Positions 33,280-42,327 are shown, counted from the stretch's first letter. The stretch: 64,000 nucleotides of DNA from PNNG01 sp964577055 (GCA_964577055.1 CAZNWC010000003.1:193999-257998), one strand, 5' to 3'. Made by a program: numbers and translations. Notes: generated by a model from the sequence alone, not told the origin.

Positions 33280-36200
33280 TTATTCTTTCATGGCATCACC
33301 CGCCCCTTTGCCCACCAAAACTTTCGACTTTGGTGCTGGCAGCTCGGCCGCTTGCTTCACCATCCGCAAGGCCTCGTCCAGCAACTGCGTGCGCACATTG
33401 AGCTCGGCAAGGCGGTTGGGTGTGGCCGAGGGGTGCACACGGTTGGAGAGGAAAATGAAGGTGAGGTCGGTTTGCGGATCAATCCACAGCAGGGTGCCGG
33501 TGAAGCCGCTGTGACCAAAGCTGTAGGCCGAGGCCAAAGGCCCCACGGGAGAAGCCTTACCACGGGTGGTTTCGGGACGGTCCCACAGCAACCCTCGGCG
33601 GTTGTTCACCAGCTGGGGCGAGGTGAAGAGTGTGATGGTTTCGGCGGCGATATACTGTTTTTTGCCGTACAAACCGCGGCGGGCGAGGGGAGTGGCCAAG
33701 CGGACCACATCGGCAGCATTGGCAAACAAACCTGCATGGCCAGCCACGCCTCCCTGCAGGGCGGCCATGGGGTCGTGCACATCGCCATGGAGCAGCTGTT
33801 TGCGGAAATCGGCTTCGTTTTCGGTGGGGGCAATGAGCGCCAGGGGCAAACGCTGCCGGGGTTGGTAGCCGAGTGTCCGCAGCTGCAAAGGGTCGTAGAG
33901 CTGGTTTTGCAACCAGCGCTCGGGCGACGCGCCGGCGCCGCGTTCCAAAATTTCCCAGGCCAATTGCAAGCCCAAATCGCTATACACGTATTTGCCGGGT
34001 TGCAAAGGCTGCTGCAACACCCATTGAAAAAGGCTATCGGCCAAAAGTGGACGGGCGTATAAACCTTCGGCTACCCGCAAGCCAGTGCTGTCGGTGTACC
34101 AAGCCGGGTCGGGTTTGCCGTTTTTGAAGGTGCGTTTCCAAAAGGGCACAAAAGCAGGTAGGCCAGCCTGGTGGGCGAGGAGGGCACGCAAACTTTGTTG
34201 GCCCAGCGCCGTTCCCTTTAATTCAGGTAAAAAAAAACCGAGCGAAGAATCGATCGGCAGTAGCTTTTGGTCGTAGCGCAACATCGTCCCGACCCCCGTG
34301 GCCAGCACCTTGGTGAGCGAGGCCAGGTCGTACACCGTGGCCTGGGTCACAGGCTGCGTGCGTTGTTGGTCCATAAAGCCATAACTGCGCATGTAAAACA
34401 CTTCGTGCCCGCGGGCCAGCAGCAATTGCGCGCCGGGCATGGCACCCAGCAAAAGGGCGTTGTTGGCAATGGAGTCGATGCGGCGAAAATCACGCGGTGT
34501 AAGGCCCAAATGCCCTGGATCGATGAGGCGCAAATCGAATCCCGCTTGGGTGAACAAACCGGTACCCGCAGGCAAACCAGGCGAAACACTCACAGGCAGT
34601 TTGCCTTTGAACGGCAGCACCCCAAACAACAGCTGGGCGGTGGTTTTCCAGGCCCAGGGGTGCTCTTCGTAACCGCACACCAACGCATTGCCAAAATTGA
34701 ACTGCGGCAGGCTGTAGGCATTGCCAAAAACCACCTGCACCGAACTTTTGCCTTGCAGCAAGGTTTTGATGCCGGCAACGGTGAGGCTGTCGATGCCGAA
34801 TTTTTGTCCCGCCCGCTGCGTGGCCAAATGCCAGCTCACCACCACCTCGTCGAACTGTCCCAATTCGGCAGCCAGCTTGTTGAGGGCCACCGTATCGTAT
34901 TTCATGGGCAGGTAGCGGTGCTCGGCCACGGTGTAGATGCTGAGGGCATTGTAAAATTCCGCCGCCGTGGGGTCGCCCACGCCCAGGTGCAGGCGTTTGG
35001 TGTTGCTTTTGCCGCGGAGTGGCACCAACTTGTCGGGATTGTTCACCAAGGTCACCGCCTGCTCAAAAATGCGCTGGTTGAGGGCGCCGGCAGCGGCCGG
35101 ATTCAGCTCTTCGTACAGCTGGTTGGTGTTCACCGGCTGGTAGGCGTTTAAGCCCACCCAATATTTCACCGCCAGGATGCGCTTTACCCGCTTTTCGATA
35201 TCGCGCCAGCGGATGTTGCCTGCTTCGATGTCGGCAAAAATGCGGCCCATGGCCACGGGCACATCCATGCTGTAAAGCAGCACATCGTTGCCGGCCAGCA
35301 GGGCACGGGCATCTACCTCACCGGGCGCGTAAAAATCGGCCACCCCTTTCATATTGAGGGCGTCGGTGAAGACGAGTCCTTCAAAACCGAGTTCTTCTTT
35401 CAGCAGTTTGCTTACCACGGCATTGCTCAGGGTGGAGGCCTGGTTGGTGGTGGTGTCGAGGGCGGGAATGGCCAGGTGGGCCACCATCACGCTGCCTACC
35501 CCTTCGCGGATGAGGCGTTTGAAGGGCACCAGTTCCAGGGTGTCGAGTTGTTTGCGCGAAGCTTTCACCACCGGCAGGCTGTAGTGCGAGTCGGCATCGG
35601 TATCGCCATGGCCGGGGAAGTGTTTGGCACAGGCCAAAATGCGGTTGTCTTGCAAACCGCGCATATAAGCCGTGCCTTTTTCGGCCACTTTGTATTTGTC
35701 TTCGCCAAACGAGCGGAACGAAATCACGGGGTTGGCGGGATTGTTATTCACATCGACCACGGGCGAAAAGCTCACGTGCACGCCCAAACGCTGGCATTGC
35801 AGGGCTTTTTGGCGACCCATCTCGTAAATGAGGCGGTTGTCGGTCATGGCCCCCAGGGTCATTTGGTAAGGATATTTGATGGTGCTGTCGAGCCGCATGG
35901 CCAAACCCCACTCGGCATCCATGGCAATGAGCAGGGGCACTCGGGCGAGTGCTTGGTAGTGGTTGGTGAGCTGGGCCTGGCGCACCGGACTTCCTTTCAT
36001 GAAGATCAAGCCGCCCAGATGGTAGTCGCGTACCAACTTTTCGAGCTTGGTGTCGGGCTTGTCGGTGGTGCTGAAGGCCGCCACCATGAAGAGTTGTCCG
36101 AGCCGCTGTGTATCGCTCATGCTGGCATACACCGAATCGACCCAGGCGTTGATTTCGAAGGGCAATTTGCGTTTGGCCACTTCTTTAGACGGCAGCGGGG

Positions 36201-36315
36201 CAGATTCAGGTGTGGTGAAAACAGGAGCCGGTTCTTTGCCTGCATCGCTGGCCGCCAGGGCGAGAAATGAAAGGAGGATGGCCAACAAGCCAAAGCTGAG
36301 CAACGACAAACGCAT
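33280..36315 (-). CDS. Fusion of GH3 beta-N-acetylglucosaminidase-like and serine beta-lactamase-like domains
   Basis: The 1011-residue exported protein has a signal helix (about 4-22). A GH3 domain (about 55-400) carries KHFPGHGDTDADSHY and GSVMVAHLAIPALD, the NagZ-type histidine/aspartate dyad. A GH3 C-terminal sandwich (about 400-590) follows, then a class C beta-lactamase/DD-peptidase domain (about 620-990) with SLTK, YSD and HSGFTG motifs. The combination suggests periplasmic peptidoglycan recycling or trimming: one half cleaves GlcNAc-(anhydro)MurNAc, the other acts on stem peptides or esters. Such fusions are known in the phylum. A consensus promoter box sits four bases before the ATG. 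Confidence 0.92.
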   Translation of the reverse strand: MRLSLLSFGLLAILLSFLALAASDAGKEPAPVFTTPESAPLPSKEVAKRKLPFEINAWVDSVYASMSDTQRLGQLFMVAAFSTTDKPDTKLEKLVRDYHLGGLIFMKGSPVRQAQLTNHYQALARVPLLIAMDAEWGLAMRLDSTIKYPYQMTLGAMTDNRLIYEMGRQKALQCQRLGVHVSFSPVVDVNNNPANPVISFRSFGEDKYKVAEKGTAYMRGLQDNRILACAKHFPGHGDTDADSHYSLPVVKASRKQLDTLELVPFKRLIREGVGSVMVAHLAIPALDTTTNQASTLSNAVVSKLLKEELGFEGLVFTDALNMKGVADFYAPGEVDARALLAGNDVLLYSMDVPVAMGRIFADIEAGNIRWRDIEKRVKRILAVKYWVGLNAYQPVNTNQLYEELNPAAAGALNQRIFEQAVTLVNNPDKLVPLRGKSNTKRLHLGVGDPTAAEFYNALSIYTVAEHRYLPMKYDTVALNKLAAELGQFDEVVVSWHLATQRAGQKFGIDSLTVAGIKTLLQGKSSVQVVFGNAYSLPQFNFGNALVCGYEEHPWAWKTTAQLLFGVLPFKGKLPVSVSPGLPAGTGLFTQAGFDLRLIDPGHLGLTPRDFRRIDSIANNALLLGAMPGAQLLLARGHEVFYMRSYGFMDQQRTQPVTQATVYDLASLTKVLATGVGTMLRYDQKLLPIDSSLGFFLPELKGTALGQQSLRALLAHQAGLPAFVPFWKRTFKNGKPDPAWYTDSTGLRVAEGLYARPLLADSLFQWVLQQPLQPGKYVYSDLGLQLAWEILERGAGASPERWLQNQLYDPLQLRTLGYQPRQRLPLALIAPTENEADFRKQLLHGDVHDPMAALQGGVAGHAGLFANAADVVRLATPLARRGLYGKKQYIAAETITLFTSPQLVNNRRGLLWDRPETTRGKASPVGPLASAYSFGHSGFTGTLLWIDPQTDLTFIFLSNRVHPSATPNRLAELNVRTQLLDEALRMVKQAAELPAPKSKVLVGKGAGDAMKE

Positions 36316-36319
36316 GTGC

Positions 36320-36327
36320 CAAAGATA
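36320..36327 (-). promoter_or_regulatory. Bacteroidota -7 box of the GH3 fusion gene
   Basis: Minus-strand TATCTTTG is followed by GCAC and then the ATG, so the transcript should be leaderless or nearly so. Confidence 0.5.
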
Positions 36328-36420
36328 GAACTAAGAACCAAAAGTTAAGAATGAAGAGAGAAGAAGGGTGGGGGCGGCTGAACCGTGTTGGTGGGTAGCA
36401 CGAACAAGTTCCAAGAAGGA

Positions 36421-36669
36421 AAAGTTAAAAGTTAAGTGTTTGGTGATTGTGCGATGATGGTGGGGTTGACCGTGGGTATGCTGAATGGCGCCCTTCGGCT
36501 CCGCTCAGGGAACGCAGGGACCGGTGGTAAGCCCTGCTCCCCGCTACGCCCAGCTCCCCACCCCAACCGCATCCTCTTTCATCCTTCCGCCTCCTTCCAT
36601 GCCTGAAAAACACGGAGGCCACGGAGAACCTTACTTACCGTGCGCCCTGCCCCCAGCCCCTCGCTACGC
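36421..36669. repeat. Intergenic heptamer repeats and FGSAQG-type palindrome
   Basis: The 362-base gap between the GH3 and DUF5916 genes holds no convincing gene. It contains AAAAGTT heptamers (36421-36434), a CCCTTCGGCTCCGCTCAGGG imperfect palindrome (about 36490-36510), and C-rich heptamers GCTCCCC/GCTACGC (36536-36549) and GCGCCCT, GCCCCCA, GCCCCTC, GCTACGC in perfect 7-base register (36642-36669). Confidence 0.65.
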
Positions 36670-36677
36670 CCAGCGCC

Positions 36678-38831
36678 TCACACCACCCAGCGCCAAATCA
36701 ACTTGCCCAAAATGGTGCCGCGTTTGGGGTCGACCGCCCCTGTTTGCGTATCCCATACCTGGTTCACGATAAAGAAAAAGTCGGTGCCAATGCGGGGTAT
36801 AAACTGCAGGCGGAAATTCATGTTCACCTCGTTTTGGGCCGAGTTCCATTGGCCCAGCAGCGAGCCAAAGAGGTTGGGATTGACGGCATAGGTAATGCGC
36901 GAACCCACCAAATCGGTATTAAATCGACCATAAGGCAGTTCTACCGCATTGCGTTCGTAACGCAAACTGATGCCGAAATAGCGGTTGCTGCGCCAAATCA
37001 ACTCGCTTTGCGATTGAACACTTTGCCCGCTGTAAAACTCCCCCCAGCTGATGCGGCCGTCGAAGGCCAGTTTGCGGCCCCTGAAGGTAGCAGCCCGGGC
37101 GGTGTTTTGCCGCCACCAATACGTGCCGGCCGGAATGGTCACGCCGGGTGCGATGGTGAAGGGGGCACGTAACCCTTCGGCAACAATTTCGTGGTTGAGG
37201 TTAAAGGTTTCGCCACTGCGGGTATCGAAACCCAGGTAGCGGATGGCGTAATTGAACGACTGGATTTGGCCGTTGTCGTCGTATTGGGTGTTGGTGATTT
37301 GGGCGGGACGGAAATCGAACTGGCGGATCCAGCTGAGTTTGCCTTTGGGGCGCGGCCGGATGCCAATGTCGAAAAACTGCTCGCGGAACGAACGGCGCAA
37401 CATGAGGCCTACCTCGGGGTCAAATGCGCTTGGGCCACGTTGTGCCGATGCAAAAAGCGAAAATTTGTCGTTCGGATAGCTCACAAAAAAGCGGTAGGCA
37501 GTGGCAGCTGCGTTGAAGCCGTCGTCGGTATTGTAGGTATTAAGCAAGGCACCGCCTACATCGAGGTTTTTATTGCCCAAAAAGCGCGAAGTGCTGAACC
37601 TGCCGTTGATGCCCGTGGTGCTGTGCCAACGGTCGCCAGTGATTTTGTTGGTGGTCATGGCCCCAATGATGCTCTGCTTGCCCACATCTTGCCGCCAACT
37701 GGCGGTGGTGTAGTTGGTGGCCGGATCGGTGCCATTGGCTGCTGTTTGCAGGGTCATGAGGCCGAGGGTGCGGTTGTCTTCTTTGCCCAACAAACGCGCC
37801 CCGGCAATGATGGGCACGGCTTCGCGGTTGGCATCTAACCCAATACGGCGGGTGTAAAACGGAATGATGCGGTTGCCACCAAAACCGAAATTGAAAAAGT
37901 CGTCGCCTTCGAGGAAAAACTCGCGCAATTCGGGGAAAAAGAGCGGGAAACGCGTGATGTTCACCTGCTGCTGATCGGCTTCTACCTGCGCAAAATCGGT
38001 ATTGAAGGTGAGGTTGAGGCGGTAGGTAGGCGAGAGGAGGTAGTTGATGTCGCCGCCGAGGTTACCGGTCGGGCGCCTTTCGCCGGGCGTGACCTCTCCA
38101 CCACCGATGGCGTAGGGCTTGATCTCTACAAATTGCTTTTGGCTGAGGGCAAACAAGCCAGTGAGCTCACCGGCCAGGTTCACTTGCTGGAAATTGTGGT
38201 CGCGGCTCCAGCCTTGCCAGCGGGCTTGCTCGCGTTTGCGGCGGATGTTGCGCTCGAAATTGATGCCCCAGGTTTGGTTTTCGGCGCCGGGACGGTACTT
38301 GAGCGTGTAAAACGGGATCTCAAACTCGGCAAACCAACCTTCGGCGGTAATGGTGGTTTTGACGTCCCACACCCCGTTCCAAAAGGCATTGCTCGATCCG
38401 CCGTTGTTGAACACCTGCAAATCGGCCCGGGCACCCACCGGATTGGTTACGAACATGAAGCCGTTGCGCTGGTCGCGGTAGGTGTCGAGGATGAGCATGA
38501 AATTATCGTCGAGACCGAAGTTAAAATCGCGCCGCAGCTCGCGGGCAATGAGTTTGTCGGGCTCGCGGTCGTAGCACCATACCGCTACATACAACTTGTC
38601 GTCGTCGTACACCACGGCTACTTCGGTGCGTTCGGTGACGGGCTGGCCGAGTACCAATTCGCGTTGCGTGAAGCTGTTTATTTTGGGGGCGGTTTGCCAA
38701 ATGGCCTCGTCGAGTTTGCCGTCGATGACCAAACTTTCATGCGTATAAACCGCCTGCAATTGGGCTTTTTGTGCCCAGGTGGAGGTGCTCCACAACACCC
38801 CTACAATTGCAAACAAAAGTTTATTTTTCAT
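36678..38831 (-). CDS. DUF5916 protein with CBM9-like N-domain
   Basis: The 717-residue exported protein has a signal peptide (MKNKLLFAIVGVLWSTSTWAQ). A family-9 carbohydrate-binding-like domain (about 25-200) shows LDEAIWQTAPKINSFTQ and VAVVYDDDKLYVAVWCYD. A DUF5916 region fills the rest, with many alternating beta segments and an aromatic C-terminal strand (ILGKLIWRWVV) that looks like an outer-membrane beta-barrel end. Proteins of this type are widespread in the phylum and their role is unknown; an outer-membrane location with extracellular sugar or peptide binding is an inference. Confidence 0.88.
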   Translation of the reverse strand: MKNKLLFAIVGVLWSTSTWAQKAQLQAVYTHESLVIDGKLDEAIWQTAPKINSFTQRELVLGQPVTERTEVAVVYDDDKLYVAVWCYDREPDKLIARELRRDFNFGLDDNFMLILDTYRDQRNGFMFVTNPVGARADLQVFNNGGSSNAFWNGVWDVKTTITAEGWFAEFEIPFYTLKYRPGAENQTWGINFERNIRRKREQARWQGWSRDHNFQQVNLAGELTGLFALSQKQFVEIKPYAIGGGEVTPGERRPTGNLGGDINYLLSPTYRLNLTFNTDFAQVEADQQQVNITRFPLFFPELREFFLEGDDFFNFGFGGNRIIPFYTRRIGLDANREAVPIIAGARLLGKEDNRTLGLMTLQTAANGTDPATNYTTASWRQDVGKQSIIGAMTTNKITGDRWHSTTGINGRFSTSRFLGNKNLDVGGALLNTYNTDDGFNAAATAYRFFVSYPNDKFSLFASAQRGPSAFDPEVGLMLRRSFREQFFDIGIRPRPKGKLSWIRQFDFRPAQITNTQYDDNGQIQSFNYAIRYLGFDTRSGETFNLNHEIVAEGLRAPFTIAPGVTIPAGTYWWRQNTARAATFRGRKLAFDGRISWGEFYSGQSVQSQSELIWRSNRYFGISLRYERNAVELPYGRFNTDLVGSRITYAVNPNLFGSLLGQWNSAQNEVNMNFRLQFIPRIGTDFFFIVNQVWDTQTGAVDPKRGTILGKLIWRWVV

Positions 38832-38901
38832 GCGGCTGCGAAGATACGGCCGTGGGCCAAGTACAGGTAGTTTGCTTGGAGCTACTGTGAAAAAAAAAAT
38901 A

Positions 38902-38943
38902 ATTAAGCAAAAATGTTGTATATTAGTAGCATAATTGCTTAAT
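38902..38943 (+). promoter_or_regulatory. Probable operator/promoter of the Xre-RES toxin-antitoxin operon
   Basis: A perfect nine-base inverted repeat, ATTAAGCAA (38902-38910) and TTGCTTAAT (38935-38943), brackets a -7-like TATATTAG (38919-38926). The right arm abuts the antitoxin ATG. This geometry fits autorepression by the antitoxin. Confidence 0.55.
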
Positions 38944-39429
38944 ATGGCAAAGCGAAATACCGAACAAAAGCCGTTGGTCCAAGAAAAAAGCCACTCCTAC
39001 TCCATTGCAGAGGCTGATCCCCTTCAAGTGAATGAGCCAGGCGTGGCCTATGGGTCGTCCTTCAACCGCTTGGCTGCCATTCGCAAGGGCTTGCCCTCGT
39101 CGGCCATTGAGCGCATGAGCGAGCGGGCCCGCATGCCGGTGAGGCAAGTGTTGGGCTATATGCGCATGCCGCAAACCACGTACAACAAAAAACTGCGCGC
39201 CAACGAACCCCTCGATGCCCACCACAGCGAACAGTTGTTGGTGCTCTCCGATCTCATCCAATTGGGCCTCGAGGTATTCAACCAAGAAGCCCCCAAGTTC
39301 TTCAGCTGGCTCAATGCGCCCAACCAATCGCTCGGCGGTCTTACCCCCGAAAGCCTTTTCGATACCCTTACCGGCATGCAAGAAGTGAAAAACTGCCTCA
39401 TGCGCCTCGAGTACGGAAACATGGCCTGA
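38944..39429 (+). CDS. Xre/MbcA/ParS-type antitoxin (DUF2384)
   Basis: The 161-residue protein has a basic N-terminal tail and a Xre-like helical core (about 60-110, RMPVRQVLGYMRMPQTTYNKKLRANEPL). The C-terminal DUF2384-type domain has LGGLTPESLFDTLTGMQEVKNCLMRLEYG. This arrangement defines the antitoxin of the Xre-RES/ParST type II family. The ATG at 38944 was preferred over a TTG three codons upstream because the latter falls inside the operator arm. It shares one base (TGATG) with the toxin gene. Confidence 0.88.
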   Translation: MAKRNTEQKPLVQEKSHSYSIAEADPLQVNEPGVAYGSSFNRLAAIRKGLPSSAIERMSERARMPVRQVLGYMRMPQTTYNKKLRANEPLDAHHSEQLLVLSDLIQLGLEVFNQEAPKFFSWLNAPNQSLGGLTPESLFDTLTGMQEVKNCLMRLEYGNMA

Positions 39430-39893
39430 TGCGCATTTTCAGAATCGAACGCGAGAAGTACTTGGCGCAAACCCTGCAAGGCTTGGGCGCTGCACGCGCC
39501 TCGGCTTTTCGCTGGAACAGCATGTACACGCCTATGGTGTATGCCAGTTCGTCGCGGGCACTGGCCCTGCTCGAAGTGGCCGTGCACCTGAACATCAACA
39601 GCGAATTGCCCAGCGATCGATTTTACGTAGAAATAGAGGTGCCCGACCAACTGTTGATCGAATCCCTTGACCGCCACGAGCTGCCGGCTGGCTGGGATGC
39701 ACGACCACCACTGATGGTGAGCCAGCAACTGGGCGATGCTTTTGTGCGCCGGGCCACTGCCGCTGTTTTGCGCGTGCCGAGTTGCATTGTGCCGGCCGAA
39801 TACAATTTCCTCATCAATCCAGCCCACCCCGATGCCCGGCTGATTACCGTGGTGGGCAGCGAGCGGGTAAATTTCGACAAGCGTTTGCTGTGA
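39429..39893 (+). CDS. RES-domain toxin
   Basis: The 154-residue protein begins MRIFRIEREKY and carries the RES signature: an Arg-containing AFRWNSMYTPMVYASSSRALALLEVAVHL (R, Y, E and S of the active pocket, about residues 28-55) and a late PAEYNFLINPAHPDARLI. RES toxins deplete NAD+ or modify phosphoribosyl-pyrophosphate synthetase when released from their antitoxin. Gene order (antitoxin first, one-base overlap) is canonical. Confidence 0.88.
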   Translation: MRIFRIEREKYLAQTLQGLGAARASAFRWNSMYTPMVYASSSRALALLEVAVHLNINSELPSDRFYVEIEVPDQLLIESLDRHELPAGWDARPPLMVSQQLGDAFVRRATAAVLRVPSCIVPAEYNFLINPAHPDARLITVVGSERVNFDKRLL

Positions 39894-39954
39894 CCCGTGG
39901 CGACAAATCCCTGTGCTTTTTGGCCGAAACATCCTGAAAATGTAGTTTTAGGCC

Positions 39955-40437
39955 ATGGACCAATCACAAGGCGAACCTTTGGTAGAAGGCACCTTCTTGC
40001 TCGAAAAATTTCCGGGCAAGGGGGGATGGACCTTTGCGGCCCTGCCTGCCGAAGTGGGTCCGGGCAGCGGTCCATTCGGCTGGAGGGAGGTGCGCGGCCG
40101 CATCGACCACCTGGCCATTGAACACTACAAACTCATGCCCATGGGCAACGGCCGTTTGTTTTTGCCCGTGAAGGCCGCCTGGCGGAAAGTGCTCCGCAAA
40201 AAAGCAGGCGATTGGGTGCAAGTGGTGCTGTATGCCGACGAGCGCCCTACCACCATTCCCGAAGAATTTTTGCTTTGTTTGGCCGATGAGCCCGCTGCCC
40301 TGCGGCAGTTCGAAGCCTTGCCCGACAGCCGTAAGCAGGCCTTGGTTGCCGAAATCTACAGCCTTAAATCGGAGGATTTGCGGGTAGAGAAAATGGCGCG
40401 GGTGATCCAACAACTCGCAATCAACCCCCACATTTGA
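39955..40437 (+). CDS. DUF1905 / YdeI-OmpD-associated family protein
   Basis: The 160-residue protein begins with a DUF1905 beta-barrel-like domain (about 10-95, with LLEKFPGKGGWTFAALP and LPVKAAWRKVLRKKAGDWVQVVL). It continues into a helical YdeI-like tail (AALRQFEALPDSRKQALVAEIYSLKSEDLRVEKMARVIQQL). YdeI-type proteins have been linked to resistance to cationic peptides, but the biochemistry is unclear. It starts 61 bases after the toxin gene and 17 bases before the thioesterase gene. Confidence 0.85.
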   Translation: MDQSQGEPLVEGTFLLEKFPGKGGWTFAALPAEVGPGSGPFGWREVRGRIDHLAIEHYKLMPMGNGRLFLPVKAAWRKVLRKKAGDWVQVVLYADERPTTIPEEFLLCLADEPAALRQFEALPDSRKQALVAEIYSLKSEDLRVEKMARVIQQLAINPHI

Positions 40438-40454
40438 AATAAAGACATTCAAAC

Positions 40455-40892
40455 ATGCAAAACCCTGCATTGACTTTCCTCAGCAGCCAAATTGGCAAGG
40501 ACGCTCAAAAATCACCTTCGCCGCTCATGCGCTGGCTCAATCCAACACTGCTTACTGTGGCTGAAGGCGCGCTGAGCATGCGTTTTGAAGTGCGGCCCGA
40601 ATGGCTCAACCCCATGCAGCAGCTCCACGGGGGCATTGTGGCCGCCATCATGGACGATGCCATTGGTGCCACCGTTTTTTCGTTGGGCGAAACCCACTTT
40701 TTTGCCACGGTGAGCAATCAAATCGATTATTTCGGCAGGGCAGGTCTGGGTGAAACCATTGAGGCCCGCGCCGAAATCGTAAAGCGTGGCCGCCAGCTCA
40801 TCCATGCCCAATGCACATTGTGGAATGCCGATGGCAGCCGCATGCTGGCCAAGGGCAGCTCCAATTTGCTCAAAACCGAGCTGCAGAAATGA
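40455..40892 (+). CDS. PaaI-type hotdog-fold thioesterase
   Basis: The 145-residue protein fits the PaaI/acyl-CoA thioesterase family. It has PEWLNPMQQLHGGIVAAIMDDAIGATVF, with the hotdog helix and catalytic acidic residue, followed by strands FFATVSNQIDYFGRAGLGETIEARAEIVKRGRQL. It should hydrolyse a small acyl- or aryl-CoA. No substrate pathway genes are adjacent. Confidence 0.9.
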   Translation: MQNPALTFLSSQIGKDAQKSPSPLMRWLNPTLLTVAEGALSMRFEVRPEWLNPMQQLHGGIVAAIMDDAIGATVFSLGETHFFATVSNQIDYFGRAGLGETIEARAEIVKRGRQLIHAQCTLWNADGSRMLAKGSSNLLKTELQK

Positions 40893-40959
40893 AACGCATC
40901 AGTGGAGATGATGCAGTGTCATGCGCAAACAACCATGCAGCACCTGACTTAGCAGAAAG

Positions 40960-41883
40960 TTAATCGGTTGGTAAAAAGCCAATATTCCGCTTCAAACCTT
41001 CGTAGCCCGTACGTTTGACGGCGCTTTTGCGGAAAATGTCGTTGAATACTTCTTTGGTGAGTTCACGCCATTGCCCGGCATCCATTTCTGAGAGGAGGGG
41101 ATGCGCGTTAAAACGCGGCTCGTTGTGGGGCTGACTGAAGCGGTTCCAGGGACAAACCTCCTGGCAGATGTCGCAGCCGAACATCCAGTTGTCGAAACGG
41201 CCTTGCATTTCGGTGGGAATGGTATCCTTGAGCTCGATGGTGAAATAGCTGATGCAGCGGCTGCCGTCGACTTCGTAGGGGGTGATGGCATCGGTGGGAC
41301 AAGCATCGATACAGCGGGTGCAAGTGCCGCAGTAGTCCTTGATGGGGCCGTCGGGTGCCAATTCGAGGTCGATGATGAGTTCGGCCAGGAAAAAGTAGCT
41401 GCCCATGCTTTTGGTGATGAGGTTGGTGTGTTTGCCCACCCAGCCCGTGCCGCTGCGGGCCGCCCAGGCCTTTTCGAGCACAGGGGCAGAATCAACAAAA
41501 ACGCGGCCGTCGATGTCGCCAATTTCCTCGCGCAATACCTCCAGCAGTTCGCGTAGTTTGTCGCGCACCACAAAATGGTAGTCCTCGCCATAGGCGTAGA
41601 TCGATATTTTGGGTGCATCGGCTGGTTGTTGGGCGGGCTGGTGGTAGTTGTACAACAGGCTTACCACCGAGCGGGCTCCGGGCACCAGCAAGCGCGGGTC
41701 GAGGCGCTTGTCGAAATGATTTTCCATATAGCCCATTTGCCCGTGCTGGCCATTTTTCAGCCAGTTTTCGAGCCGGGGTGCCTGGTCTTCGAGGAAGTCG
41801 GCCGCACTGATGCCGCAAAACTGGAAACCCAGTCGGGCAGCATGCTGTTTCACCAGCCGGCTATGGACTTCCGTGGGCTTCAT
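40960..41883 (-). CDS. queG: Epoxyqueuosine reductase QueG
   Basis: The 307-residue protein has the N-terminal cobalamin-binding DUF1730 region (GARSVVSLLYNYH; FVDSAPVLEKAWAARSGTGWVGKHT) and two 4Fe-4S clusters: CGTCTRCIDACPTDAI and CDICQEVCPWNRF. It carries out the last step of queuosine synthesis in the wobble base of certain tRNAs. The start overlaps the ferredoxin gene as ATGA; that ferredoxin could supply electrons. Confidence 0.94.
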   Translation of the reverse strand: MKPTEVHSRLVKQHAARLGFQFCGISAADFLEDQAPRLENWLKNGQHGQMGYMENHFDKRLDPRLLVPGARSVVSLLYNYHQPAQQPADAPKISIYAYGEDYHFVVRDKLRELLEVLREEIGDIDGRVFVDSAPVLEKAWAARSGTGWVGKHTNLITKSMGSYFFLAELIIDLELAPDGPIKDYCGTCTRCIDACPTDAITPYEVDGSRCISYFTIELKDTIPTEMQGRFDNWMFGCDICQEVCPWNRFSQPHNEPRFNAHPLLSEMDAGQWRELTKEVFNDIFRKSAVKRTGYEGLKRNIGFLPTD

Positions 41884-42209
41884 CCTTCGAGGTGGGGACC
41901 GTTGAACCGCAGGCGCAGGCGATCAACCGGTTGGTTGTGGATGAGGTGCGATTCAATGATTTCGTTCACATCTTCCAATTGTACATTGCCGTACCAAATG
42001 GCTTCGGGGTATACCACCAGCGAGGGACCAAAGGCGCAGGCATCTAAACAGGCGGTTTGTTGGGCGCGCAGGGTGATATTGAGTCCGCGCTCCTTGATGC
42101 CAGCCTTAAAAGCAGCCACAAGGGCATTGCCATGTTCGTGTCCACAGCTTTTTTTGGCCGGATCGGGCCGCTGGTTGTTGCAGATGAAGACGTGTTTTTG
42201 ATATTTCAT
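41880..42209 (-). CDS. Thioredoxin-like [2Fe-2S] ferredoxin
   Basis: The 109-residue protein has the cysteine pattern of thioredoxin-fold ferredoxins: CNNQRPDPAKKSCG (C10, C22) and ACLDACAFGPSLVVYPEAIWYGNV (C54, C58). It binds a 2Fe-2S cluster and transfers electrons. ATGA overlap with queG suggests a role as a partner in epoxyqueuosine reduction, which is an inference from position. Confidence 0.88.
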   Translation of the reverse strand: MKYQKHVFICNNQRPDPAKKSCGHEHGNALVAAFKAGIKERGLNITLRAQQTACLDACAFGPSLVVYPEAIWYGNVQLEDVNEIIESHLIHNQPVDRLRLRFNGPHLEG

Positions 42210-42267
42210 ATTGCAAAGCTAATGCGTAAATCATGAGGGTGGGCAATAGGGGCAGGGTGGTAGAAGT

Positions 42268-42288
42268 AAAAATGAAAAGTTAAAAGTT
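42268..42288. repeat. AAAAGTT heptamer repeat
   Basis: AAAAATG, AAAAGTT, AAAAGTT occur in exact 7-base register, in the 315-base gap between the ferredoxin and SPFH genes. Confidence 0.6.
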
Positions 42289-42327
42289 AAATAGGGTGCT
42301 GCAGGAGAACTGGGGTTCCCGCAGCAC

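Noticed and set aside
33092..33280. Separate 62-codon gene
   Set aside because: It has no start context and reads better as part of the degraded frame discussed under 32705-33280.
36485..36772. Frame beginning MAPFGSAQGTQG
   Set aside because: FGSAQG is the usual translation of a palindromic repeat, and the rest is low-complexity Pro/Ala from C-rich heptamers overlapping the DUF5916 gene end.
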